Made by a program: the position numbers and the translations under genes
NCBI GenBank assembly: GCA_035610365.1
Contig: CM069435.1
Coordinates: 87,701,389 to 87,765,388, forward strand
DNA length: 64,000 nt
Origin: Aquatica leii
Taxonomy: Eukaryota; Arthropoda; Insecta; Coleoptera; Lampyridae
Reading direction: 5' to 3'
In this document: positions 48,177 to 59,150 of the stretch, one piece after another
How the letters are laid out: every line of letters begins with the position of its first letter
How positions within the stretch are numbered: the stretch's first letter is position 1
The notes under the pieces: generated by a model
Database searches by the model: none
Told to the model about the DNA's origin: nothing
What the model saw: only the letters and a program-made list of their open reading frames with translations

Positions 48177-48517
48177 GCTTTATAGTTGTATGCGATTTCA
48201 TGGTCATTTTTATCTATTAGCCTTATCATAGTTACAATTATTTTTGAATTTGCATTCAGTGTATATTGTTTGTTTAACTTTAATGTCCGTTGTTTTCTTT
48301 GTACATATATTTAAATTCTTTTAATTATTGACTTAATTTCATGTCAACTAGATTAAGTAAGTTATTAGACGGTATGTTTGTTGGACCAGTGGACTACCAC
48401 CACTCGTAACCTTTTCTTGTAAGTTTTTGTTGTATGCTGTACCTGTTAACAAATTCAGTTAGTTGTTATATGCGTTGTGTAATGTTGTTCACTTACCGTA
48501 AATAAATTTTCAGTGGC

Positions 48518-48552
48518 CTGAAGAAGTGCACGCTAGAGGCACGAAACGTAGC
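48518..48552 (+). ncRNA. Hammerhead-like motif in the right arm
   Basis: CTGAAGA at 48,518-48,524 is followed by a GTGC/GCAC stem with a 9-nt loop and GAAAC at 48,543-48,547. This matches the hammerhead core layout, allowing the variable seventh core base, but there is an extra A before stem II and no clean stem III or cleavage triplet. Penelope terminal repeats are known to carry hammerhead ribozymes. An inverse copy lies at 45,950-45,983. It is probably a degenerate or inactive form. Confidence 0.45.
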
Positions 48553-48657
48553 CATATAAACAGTTTAGAGTGGTTTTTATTGCCCCTCCTAAAGAAGATA
48601 AAAAACTTAAACTAACTATAAATAAGTTTTGTTTATTAGGTTTTGATAAAAAAAATT

Positions 48658-50870
48658 ACCGGTGTGAAGTTAGCAATAGATTTCAGCCATAGAAATTAAT
48701 TTCCAGTTTCACATCTTAAAAACGAATTAGAACTATTACAAAGTGTTATATCTTTCAATACTGTTACTAAATAATAAAAACAATCAATATTTATCAATAT
48801 TTAAACAAAAAAGAAAATTTTAACAACTCTCACAGATAAAACCATTTCCTGCATTAACGCTTATTTTTCGCAATGACGTGCAATTCTGATTTTTCTGCAA
48901 ATTCACATACGTATAGAAAATGCATTAATAAACAACATATCAAAAAATTAGGATGTAGTTATTTCTATAATTAAAAATAATTCGATTAAAAGTTGAGGTT
49001 GCACCTCACGATACCGAATGCCAACGGCACCTAATTAAAGTCGTTTTTTCGCAGTGACGTGCAATTCTGATTTTTCTGCAAATTTACATACGTACAGAAA
49101 ATGCATTAATAAACAACATATCAAAAAATTAGGATGTAGTTATTTCTATAATTAAAAATAATTCGATTCAAAGTTGGGCTTGCGCGGCACGATGCTAAAC
49201 GCTAACGGCACCAAATTAAAGTCGTTTTTTCGCAATGACGTGCAATTCTGATTTTTCTGCAAATTTACATACGCATAGAATAAGCATTAATAAACAACAT
49301 ATTAAAAAAATAGGATGTAGTTATTTCTATAATTAAAAATAATTCTATTCAAAGTTGGGCTTGCGCGGCACGATGCTGAATGTTAACGGCACCTAATTGA
49401 GGTCCTTTTTTCGCAATGACGTGCAATTCTGATTTTTCTCCAAATTTACATACGTATAGAATAAGCATTAATAAACAACATACTAAAAAATTAGGATGTA
49501 GTTATTTCTATAATTAAAAATAATTCGATTCAAAGCTGGGCTTCCGCGCTACTACACTGCATGCCAACGGCACCTAATTAAAGTCGTTTTTTCGGAATGA
49601 CGTGCAATTCTGATTTTTCTGCAAATTCACGTACGTATAGAATATGCATTAATAAAGAACATATCAAAAAATTAGAATATAGTTATTTCTATAATTAAAA
49701 ATAATTCGATTCAAAGTTGGGCTTGCGCGGCACGATGCTAAACGCTAACGGCACCAAATTAAAGTCGTTTTTTTGCAATGACGTGCAATTCTGATTTTTC
49801 TGCAAATTTACATACGTATAGAATAAGCATTAATAAACAACATATTAAAAAATTAGGATGTAGTTATTTCTATAATTAAAAATAATTCTATTCAAAGTTG
49901 GGCTTCCGCGCAGAAAAATCAGAACTGCACGTCATTGCGAAAAAACGACTTTAATTTAGTGCCGTTATCGTTTAGCATCGTGCCGCTCAAGCCCAACTTT
50001 GAATCAAATTATTTTTAATTATAGAAATAACTACATCCTAATTTTTTGATATGTTGTTTATTAATGCTTATTCTATACGTATGTTAATTTGCAGAAAAAT
50101 CAGAATCGCACGTCATTGCGAAAAAACGACTTTAATTTAGTGCCGTTATCGTTTAGCATCGTGCCGCGCAAGCCCAACTTTGAATCAAATTATTTTTAAT
50201 TATAGAAATAACTACATCCTAATTTTTTGATATGTTGTTTATTAATGCATTTTCTATACGTATGGAAATTTGCAGAAAAATCAGAATTGCACGTCATTGC
50301 GAAAAAACGACTTTAATTTAGTGCCGTTAGCGTTTAGCATCGTGCCGCGCAAGCCCAACTTTGAATCGAATTATTTTTATTTATAGAAATAACTACATCC
50401 TAATTTTTTGATATGTTGTTTATTAATGCATTTTCTATACGTATGGAAATTTGCAGAAAAATCAGAACTGCACGTCATTGCGAAAAAACGACTTTAATTT
50501 AGTGCCGTTATCGTTTAGCATCGTGCCGCTCAAGCCCAACTTTGAATCAAATTATTTTTAATTATAGAAATAACTACATCCTAATTTTTTGATATGTTGT
50601 TTATTAATGCATTTTCTATACGTATGGAAATTTGCAGAAAAATCAGAATTGCACGTCATTGCGAAAAATAAGTGTTAATGCAGGAAAAGGTTTTATCTGT
50701 GAGAGTTGTTAAAATTTTTTTTTTTTAATATTAATAAATAACGATTGTTTTTATTATTTAGTAACAGTATTGAATGAAATAATACTTTGTAATCGTTCTT
50801 ATTCGTTTTGAAGCTGTGAAACTGGAAATTAATTTCTATGGCTGAAATCTATGGCTAACTTCACACCGGT
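48658..50870. mobile_element. Foldback transposon, arms of 181-bp tandem repeats
   Basis: Outer termini ACCGGTGTGAAGTTAGC and GCTAACTTCACACCGGT are inverted. Inside them come unique inverted arms (about 200 bp, including AACAACTCTCACAGATAAAA on the left and its complement on the right), then 181-bp repeats pointing inward from each side and meeting near 49,910. There is no coding sequence. The plan matches foldback (FB/Galileo-type) elements of flies, whose long inverted ends contain tandem subrepeats; the superfamily here is unknown. It is inserted in the satellite. A terminus-only copy is at 9,686-9,765. Confidence 0.85.
48865..50670. repeat. 181-bp tandem repeats: six direct, then about five inverted
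   Basis: The word GCAATGACGTGCAATTCTGA starts near 48,870 and recurs near 49,051, 49,232, 49,413, 49,594 and 49,775, an exact 181-bp step. After a switch at about 49,911 the complement (GCACGTCATTGCGAAAAAAC) recurs near 49,927, 50,108, 50,289, 50,470 and 50,651, again in 181-bp steps. Monomers differ by only a few bases, so expansion is recent compared with the surrounding satellite. Confidence 0.9.
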
Positions 50871-51234
50871 AAATAAATTAGTTGTTTAGAATCAAACATA
50901 ACGATTTGTAATTGAATCTTAATTAATATATCACTACAAAATCAGGCTTTAACTCATTTCTTCCTTGATAGATTTTTTAAACTTCAGTTTATTATAGATA
51001 ATCAATCATTACAATTTATAATTGAATTAAAATTGTTTTAGTTTTGACAGCAAATATTGGCTTTAACTTAGTTCTATTTAGTTACATTTTTCTAAATTTC
51101 ATTTGTTATAGAACTGGACCGATTCGGTTTTTATTTATTCGTTGTTGAAAAAGACAAAATGGTTACTAAAGATATTTGAATGTTACGATTTGCGATTGAA
51201 TTACAACTGGTTTAGTTTTTATGAGATACTTGAA

Positions 51235-51679
51235 TTCAAAAGTGTTTGATGGCAGAGCAATCTCATAGTATAATTTTACTATGTGTCTAAACTAATTCAA
51301 CGTATTTACCGTCGTTTATAGCTGTTTATAGTTAACTTTAGACACATAGTAAAATTATACTATGAGATGGCTCTGCCATCAAACACTTTTGAATTGTAAC
51401 TTCGTCGTACTTAAATATAACCTATAAGGGGCGTCAATGCAATTGTAGGAACTACATTAGAGTGTATCTCCTACTACTGATGAGCCCCAAAAGGGCGAAA
51501 CGGCTGTCTAGTAGTTCACTCTGGTGGCGTTTGCACAATTGCATTACTTACATTGCTTACCCCCAATGTCCTTTTACGTTGTGGTTTTATCCCGACGAAT
51601 TATTCAAAGCTGATTTTGAATTTCGCGGGTGTTAAACTAATTCAACGTATTTACCGTCGTTTATAGCTGTTTATAGTTA
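51235..51679 (+). mobile_element. 445-bp non-autonomous element with hammerhead ribozyme
   Basis: It is flanked by an 11-bp target duplication, AGATACTTGAA, at 51,224-51,234 and 51,680-51,690, the same length as that of the Penelope-like element. The left part is a long hairpin (51,235-51,290 against 51,338-51,395). A 45-bp sequence with CGTATTTACCGTCGTTTATA occurs both in the hairpin loop (51,291-51,335) and at the right end (51,635-51,679). Between them is a complete hammerhead ribozyme at 51,471-51,514. No protein is encoded. It is most likely a short Penelope-derived or retrozyme-like element mobilised in trans. Confidence 0.75.
51471..51514 (+). ncRNA. Type I minimal hammerhead ribozyme
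   Basis: Stem I is CTACTA (51,471-51,476) with TAGTAG (51,509-51,514). The core CTGATGA is at 51,477-51,483. Stem II is GCCC/GGGC closed by CAAAA (51,484-51,496), followed by GAA (51,497-51,499). Stem III is only two pairs, AC/GT, with a GGCT loop (51,500-51,507). Cleavage would follow C51,508, in a GTC triplet. All invariant core bases are present. A two-pair stem III is typical of hammerheads in Penelope-like and retrozyme elements. Confidence 0.9.
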
Positions 51680-54600
51680 AGATACTTGAACTCGAATTCA
51701 TTTTCTCTCTGTTACAAGTTTGGCTCTAATAGTATTGTAGTATGTGGTACCAGGAAATAGGTTTTTCTTTATTCGTTTGTGCTAAAAACAAATTGTTTAC
51801 CAAAAATAATCAACATTACCATTTGCGATTGAATTTCAACTTCACCTTTACGTTACACAAAAAACTCCAACTTTTTTCTTAGATTTTCTAAATTTCAGTT
51901 TATCCAATTTTTGAATAGAACACGAATACATTGATTTTTATTAGAAAAATGCAAAGTGGTTACTGAAACTTACGATATGCGATTGAATTTCAAAGATAAT
52001 TGAACTCGGATTTATTTTTTCTGAACTAGGGTTTTAAAGTTTTGATTTATTTCAGTATTATATGTGGTGCGAAAAAATAAGTTTCTGTTTATTTGTTTTT
52101 TATAACAAATTGGTAACTTAAGAATCGAACATTACAAATTGTGATTGCATTAAAATGATTTACTATTCACAGCAAAATTAGGCTTCAACTCGATTTGTAT
52201 TTAGTTACGTATTTTAAATTTGACATTATAATTTTGGTATAGAACAGCGAGGATTCGGTTTTTATTTGTTCGCTTTTACAAAAAGCAAAAACGTAAACCA
52301 TAATTACACTTTGCTATTGCATTTTAACAGGTTTTGGTTTTACTAGATAATTTGGCTCTAATTTATTCTCTCTGAGCTAGATTTTTTAAATTTACATTTA
52401 TTTAGTTTTTGGCACCGACATTCTACTACATAAGTACGCGAATAAATAATTTTTTGTTTATTGATTTTTAATAATAACAAATTGGTTATTTAAGAAAATC
52501 CAACCTCTAATTCATTTTTTCTCATCAAACCTTACAATTTGTGATTGAATTGAAATTCATTTAGTTTTCACAACAAAAATTGGCTATAACTCATTTCTAT
52601 ATAGTTAAATATTTTTAATTTAATTTATGTTTATTCAATTTTAAAGTTTCTATTTATTTCATTAAAATAAAACAAATAAATGAAACAAATTAGTTACTAA
52701 AGATAATCAAACAGTACTGTTTCTGATTGAATTAAAACTGGTTCAGTTTTTTCAAGAATATTCCAACTGATTGGTACTTAGACAAAATAGGTTTGATTTT
52801 CTTTTTGAAAAAGAGAAAGTGGTTACTAAGGATAATCAAACATTACGATTTGTGATTGTAATACAACTGGTTTAGTTTTCACTAAATAATTGCGTTCTAA
52901 TTCATTTTTGCTTGCCTAAATTTTTAAAATTAATTATTTTGTTTTTGGCATCAAAATTCTATGTGGAATAAAGAAATAAATTTTTTTTTATATTTTGGAT
53001 AAAAGCAAATTGGTTCCTTAAGATAATCAAACATTACACATTGTGATTGAATTTAAATATGCTTCAGCTTATTTCTATTTATTTAGATATTTTTAATTTC
53101 AGTTTATTCTATTTTTAACATCATAATTTTGGTATAGAACTAGAAGGATTTAGTTTTTATTTATCCGTTTTTGAAAAAGACAAATTATTTACTTAAGATA
53201 ATCAAACATTACGATTTCTGATTAGTTATAACTGGTTTAGTTTTTTCAACAAAATTAGGCACCAACTCATTTCTTCTTGGTTTTTTAAATTTTCTTTATT
53301 TAATTTTTGATATTATTACAGAACACAAAAAAATTGTTTTTTATTCAATCGTTTTTGAAAAAGGCAAAATGGATACTAAAGATACTAAATAAAGATTACG
53401 ATTAAATTACAACTGGTTTAGTTTTCAGAAAATAATTGGGTTCTAATTAATTCTTAAAATTTGTTTTGTTTTTGGCACCAAAATTCTATGTGGTATGAAA
53501 AAATAAGTTATTGTTTATCCGTGTTTGATAAAAATAAATTGGTTACTAAGGACAATCAAACGCTACGATTTCTGATTGAATTAACTCTGGTTTAGTTGTT
53601 ACGGTAAAATTAGGCTGCAACTTAGTTCTTCTTAGCAAATTTCATTTTACTTAATTTTTGACATAATTTTGGTATAGAACACAAAAGAATCAATTTTTAT
53701 TTAAACTTTTTTGAAAAAGACAAACTGGTTATTAAGGACAATCAAACATTTGCGATTGAATTGCAGCTGGTTTAGTTTTCACAAAATAATTGAGATCTAA
53801 GTTATTTTTTCTTACGTAAATTTTTTATATTTATTTTGTTTTTAGCAACAATAAGTTTTGTTTATTCCTTTTTTATACAAACAAGTTGGTTATTTAAGAA
53901 AAGTGAAGATTAAGAATTCTGATTGAATGAAAGTTGATTTAGTTTTCACGACAAAATTAGGTTTCAACATATTTCTATTTAGATAGATCTTTTAAATTTC
54001 ACTGTAATCAATTTTTAACATCATAATTTTGGTGTAGAACTGGATGGATTCGGTTTTTATCTATTCATTTTTGAAAAAAAAAACAAAGTGGTTACTTAAG
54101 ACAATCAAACATTATAATTTGTAATTGAATAAAAATTAATTTAATTTTTACAGCAAAATTAGGTTTCAACTCAGTTCTGTTTAGTTGCATTTTTCAAACT
54201 CGGTTTATTCAATTTTTAACATCATAATTTTGTTAAAGAACTGAAAGGATTCGGTTGTTATTTATTCGTTCTTGAAAAAGACAAATTGTTTACTAAAAAT
54301 ATTTGAACGTTACGGTTTGCGATTGAATTACAACTGGTTTAGTTTCTATAAGATAATTTTGTTTTATTACATTTTTTGGCGTAGGTTTTTTATTTTAATT
54401 TATTTAGTTTTTGGCACTAAAATTGTAGTATGTGGTACGAGAAAATAGGTTTTTTTTTATTCGTTTGTGATAAAAACAAATTGGTTACTTAAAGTAAACA
54501 AACATTACAATTTGTGATTGAATTAAAATTGATTTAGTTTTCACAACAAAATTAGGTTTCAATTTATTTCTATTTAGTTAGATTTTTTAAATTTAAGTTT

Positions 54601-55497
54601 ATTCAATTTTTAAGATAATTTTGATATAGAACTAAAAGGATTCGGTTTTTATTTGTTTGTTTTTGAAAAAGACAAATTGGAAACTTAAGATAATCACACA
54701 TTTCAGTTTGTGATTGAGCTAAAATTAATTTAGTTTTTACAACAAAATTAGGCTTCAATTCATTTCTATTTAATTAGAAATTTTTTATTTTAGTTTATCC
54801 AATTTTTAATATCATACTTTTGATATAGAACAAGAAGGATTCAGTTTTTATTTATTCGTTTTTAAAAACAACAAAATAGTTGCCTAATATAATCAAAAAT
54901 TCAATTAAAATTAATTTAGTTTTTACAACAAAATTAGGCTTTACCTCTTTTCTATTTAGTTAGAAATTTCTTATTTTAGTTTAATCAATTTTGACATTAT
55001 AATTTTGGTATCGAACTATATGCATTTGGTTTTTATTTATACATTTAGAAAAAAACAAATTGGTTATTTAATATAACCAAACATTTCAATTTGTGATTAA
55101 ATTAAAATAAATTTAGTTTTTACAACAAAATTAGGCTTCAACTCTTTTTTATTTAGTTAGAAATTTTTAATTTTATTGTATTTAATTTCTAACATCATAA
55201 TTTTGGTGTAGAACTGGATGAATTCGGTTTTTATTTGTTCGTTTTTGAAAAAGACAAAGTTGTTATTTAAGGTAATCAAACGTTATAATTTGTTTATTTA
55301 TTATTTTATTTTAAGTTAATTATAGTTTAGTTTTCATAAGATAATTGGGCTCTAATTAATTTTTTCTGGTACAGGTTATTTAAATTTTAATATATTTAGT
55401 TTTTGACACTAAAATTGTAGTATATGGGGTCGGGAAAATAGGTTTTTCTTTATTCGTTTGTGATAAAAACAAATGAGTTACTTATAATAATCAAATA

Positions 55498-55845
55498 CAA
55501 TGCACGCCGCTTAATAGAATCACGTTGGGACATGGAGTTTTATTTATTAATTTTTTAATATTCAACACTGCAAAAATAACGCTAAACATGCAAAACAAGT
55601 ATTTTTAGGTTCAAATGATGATAAACTTATTCACTCGAAACAAGCGTATTGTGAAAATTCAGTTAAAAAATTCATGCAAAATTTTGTTTATGTATAGAAA
55701 CAAACCTAAGAACAAAAATTGATAACTTAAACCGAAATTATGATTACTATAAACATTGTTTTTTCTATGTAGTAAAATAGGTCCCGCCCGTTTTTTAATA
55801 AAGTTGATAAACATTAGCCTTGATTACAATAAGCGGCGTGCACTG
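55498..55845. mobile_element. Tc1/mariner-like MITE, 348 bp
   Basis: Terminal inverted repeats CAATGCACGCCGCTTAAT and ATAAGCGGCGTGCACTG are flanked by TA on each side (55,496-55,497 and 55,846-55,847), the target duplication of Tc1/mariner elements. The interior is AT-rich without coding. It splits a satellite monomer cleanly. One end of a related copy is at 42,036-42,091. Confidence 0.75.
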
Positions 55846-56252
55846 TATTACAATTTGTGATCGAATTAAAATTGATTTAGTTTTTACAACAAAGTTCGGC
55901 TTCAACTCATTTCTATTTAGTTAGATTTTTTAAATTTCACTGTATTCAATTTCTAACATCATCATTTTGATGTAGAACTGGATAAATTCGGTTTTTATTT
56001 ATCTGTTTTTGAAAAAGACAAATGGGTTAGTTAAGATAATCAAATATTGAAATTTGTGATTGAATTAAATTTGTTTTAGTTTTCACAAAATAATTGGGTT
56101 CTCATTTATTTTTTCTTACGTAAATTTTTAATATCAATTTTGTTTTTGGCATTAAAATTCTATGTAATTCAATAAAAATAATTGGGTTCTAGATGATTTC
56201 TTCTGAACTAAATTTAAAATTTTTTTGTTATTTTGTGTTTGGCATCAAAACT

Positions 56253-56330
56253 TTGGGTTGCAACAATAATACGATCCAAACCCGGAAGACATTTTCATCT
56301 TAGTATACACTCCGGCCGTTGAACCCTTTG
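56253..56330. other. Short non-satellite island
   Basis: About 80 bp with higher GC (CCAAACCCGGAAGAC, ACTCCGGCCGTTGAACCC) interrupt the satellite. GGGTTG near the left and a GAACCC near the right hint at a small inverted element. Family not recognised. Confidence 0.4.
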
Positions 56331-58179
56331 CTATTACATTAAGAATTCTGATTGAATTAAAACTGATTTAGTGTTTACAAAAAAAATTAGGATTTAACTC
56401 GTTTCTATGTAGTTAGCTATTTTTAATTTCAATTTGTTGTATTTTTAACATCATTATTATTACTGCAGAACTGGAAGGAATTTATTTGTTTTTGAAAAAG
56501 ACAAAATGGTTACTAAAATATATTTGAAATTTACGGTTTGCGATTAAATTTCAATTTTTTTAGTTTTTACAAGATAATAAGGCTCAAATTTATTTTTTCT
56601 GAACTAGGTTTTTGAAGTTTTGATTTATTTCGATTTTGGCATCAAAATTGTAGTATATGCTACGAAGAAATAAGTTTTTGCTTATTCGATTTTGATAAAA
56701 AAAATTACTTACTAAATATAATCAAACATTATGACTTCTGATTGAGTTAAAATTGGTTTGGTTTAAAAAAAAGCTCTAACTCATTTTTTCTTAGATTTTT
56801 TAAATTTTATTTTGCTAATTTTTGACATAATTTGGTTTAGAATACGAAAAAATCGTTTTTTATTTAATAGTTTCTGAAAATAATTACTAAGAATAATCAA
56901 ACATTACAATTTGCGATTGAATTACAAGTAGTTTAGTTTTGACAAATTAATTGGATTTTAAGTCATTTTTTCTGACCTAAATTTTTAAAATATTGTATTA
57001 TTTTGTTTTTGGCACCGAAACTTTAGGTGGCACGAAGAAATAATTTTTGTTTATTCGTTTTTGATAAAAGCATATTGGTTACTTAAAATAATCAAATGTT
57101 ATGATTTTCACAACAAACTTAGGATCCTAATCATTTTTTATGAGTTAGATTGTTTTTAAATTTTAATTTCTTTTTGATTATGCTATCAGTATTATTGGTT
57201 AGAGTACGAAAGAAATGATTTTTGTTTAATTTGTTTTTGATAAACATAAATTGAGTATTTCAACAATTTTTTTTAAATCTAGGTTTATTCAATTTTTAAC
57301 ATCATACTTTTGTTATAGAGTATAAAGGAGGCGGTTTTTATTTATTCGTCTTGAAAAAGACAAATCAAACATTACATATGCGATTGAATTAAAATGATTT
57401 AGGTTTTACAACAAAATTAGGCTTCAACTCATTTCTAGTTGGTTAGATATTTTTAATTTCAGTTTATTTAATTATTTACATTATAATTTTGTTAGATAAC
57501 TTGAAGGATTCGGTTTTATGTATTCGAACATTACGATTTGCGATTGAATTAGTTTTTGGCACTAAAAGTATAGTATGTGATACGAGGAAATAGGTTTTTC
57601 TTTATCCGTTTGTGACTAGTTATTTAAGATAATCAAACAATACAATTTGTGATTGAATTAAAATTGGTTTAATTTTGGTATAGAACCCGAAAGAATCGGT
57701 GTTTATTTATTTGTTTTTAAAACGACAAAGTTTTTGGCGCCATAGTTATAGTATGTGGTAAATAAGAATAGGTTTCGGTTTATTCGTTTCGATAAAAACA
57801 GATTGGTTACGTATGTGAATCAAATATTATGATTTGTGATTGAATTAGAATGAGTTTAGTTTTTACAACAAACTTTAGGCTCTAATTTTTTTAGAGGTTT
57901 TTTTTATTTTAATTTATTTTGATTTTACTATCAATATTCTTTGTTAAAGTACGAAATTAAACGATTTTTGTTTAATTTGTTTTTGATAAACATAATTTGG
58001 GTATTAGAACTAATCAAACATTACGCGATGTGATTGAACTAAAATTATTTTAGTTCTCACAACGAAAGTAGACTGTCACTAATTTTTTCTAAGCAAAGTT
58101 GTAAACATTTCAATAGAACTAGTTTTTGGCATCAAAGTTCTTATGTGGAGTACGGGGAAATCAGTTTTTTCTATATCCT

Positions 58180-58298
58180 TTTGTTTCCTCTTTTGGGCAG
58201 GGTTGTATAACGACATTCTCAGATGAATAGCTACGATTTAGTTCACCACGCCGTCAGCTAACAACATAGTTAACTTTGCTTATGCAACCGGACATCAG
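58180..58298. other. Short non-satellite island
   Basis: About 120 bp, from TTTTGGGCAGGGTTGTATAA to CTTATGCAACCGGACATCAG, are unlike the satellite on both sides. No terminal repeats or target duplication were evident. Origin unknown. Confidence 0.4.
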
Positions 58299-59150
58299 AT
58301 TGGTTACTAAAGATTATCAAACATTACGATATGTCATTGAATTAAAATTGGTATTAAGATTTTACAGCACGAACAAGCAGCAATTGATTTTACTTTAGCT
58401 AAATTTTATTAATTTAATTATAGGTTTTAACATCAAATTTCTAGTATGGAGTACAGAAAAAACTGTTTTTATCTATTTGTTTTTGATAAAAACATAAATT
58501 GGCTACTAAAATAGTCAAACATAACGATTTGTGATTGTATTGTTAACAGTTATTTCGCCTTATTAAGACTTTTCAGCACTGGGATACTTTAAAGCAGTTT
58601 GAACAACAATACAAACAAATTGACATACTTATCTGCAATTTGGGTGTTATTATATTTATTTTTCCAACATATGAATTAGTTATTAAAGAAAATTAAACAT
58701 CACGATTTGTAATTGATTTTCACAACAATATCAGTAATTGATTTCCTTTCAGCTACATTTTTTAAATTTAACTTTATATTTTTTTAGTACAAAGAAATTT
58801 GTTATCGTTTAATTCTTTTTGATAAAAACATAAATTGGTTGATCAAACAATTTGTTTCTTATTTTACTATAATTTATTCAGTTATTATTTAAGTTATATT
58901 TTAAAATGTTAAGGAAGCGATTTTTATTTATTCGTTTTTAACAAATACATAAATTGGTTGCTAAAAGTTGTTCGATTTGTAATTGGTACAGAACTAATTT
59001 AATTGTTACAATTGTTTTCTTCTACTTCTTTTTATTTTAATTAATAAAGCAAAATTTATTGTATCTAGTTCTGAACAAACTGAGTTTTCGATTAAAACAT
59101 AAATTAATTAGTAAAAATAACTAATTTAGTTTAGTATTTAAAATCCAAGG

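Larger units (their letters stand above)
45846..48619 (-). mobile_element. Penelope-like element with inverted terminal repeats
   Basis: A minus-strand RT plus GIY-YIG coding region lies between two arms in opposite orientation, 45,883-46,613 and 47,884-48,618, about 0.73 kb each and nearly identical. An 11-bp target duplication, AAATAAGTTTT, flanks it at 45,835-45,845 and 48,620-48,630, within satellite sequence. A short unique tail (45,846-45,882) sits between the left duplication and arm. Inverted or tandem terminal repeats (pLTRs) made from the element's own 3' part are characteristic of Penelope-like elements. The RT is truncated at its amino end by the right arm, so the copy is defective. 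Confidence 0.88.
44790..59150 (+). repeat. AT-rich satellite, ~190-bp monomers in two alternating types
   Basis: The landmark CATTACAATTTGTGATTGAA recurs with variation about every 180-205 bp, for example near 53,028, 53,208, 53,560, 54,108, 54,310, 54,490, 54,695 and 55,080. Neighbouring monomers tend to alternate. One type contains ACAAAATTAGGCTTCAACTC, AACATCATAATTTTGGTATA and GAAAAAGACAAA. The other contains AAGATAATTGGGCTCTAATT, GGCACCAAAATTGTAGTATG and GATAAAAACAAA. That makes a roughly 380-bp higher-order unit. Divergence between units is high, so the array is old. It hosts at least four inserted elements, described separately. Confidence 0.85.

Noticed and set aside
48865-50670. Regularly spaced repeats resembling a CRISPR array
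   Set aside because: The unit is a 181-bp tandem monomer without unique spacers, reverses orientation midway and lies inside a eukaryotic foldback element.
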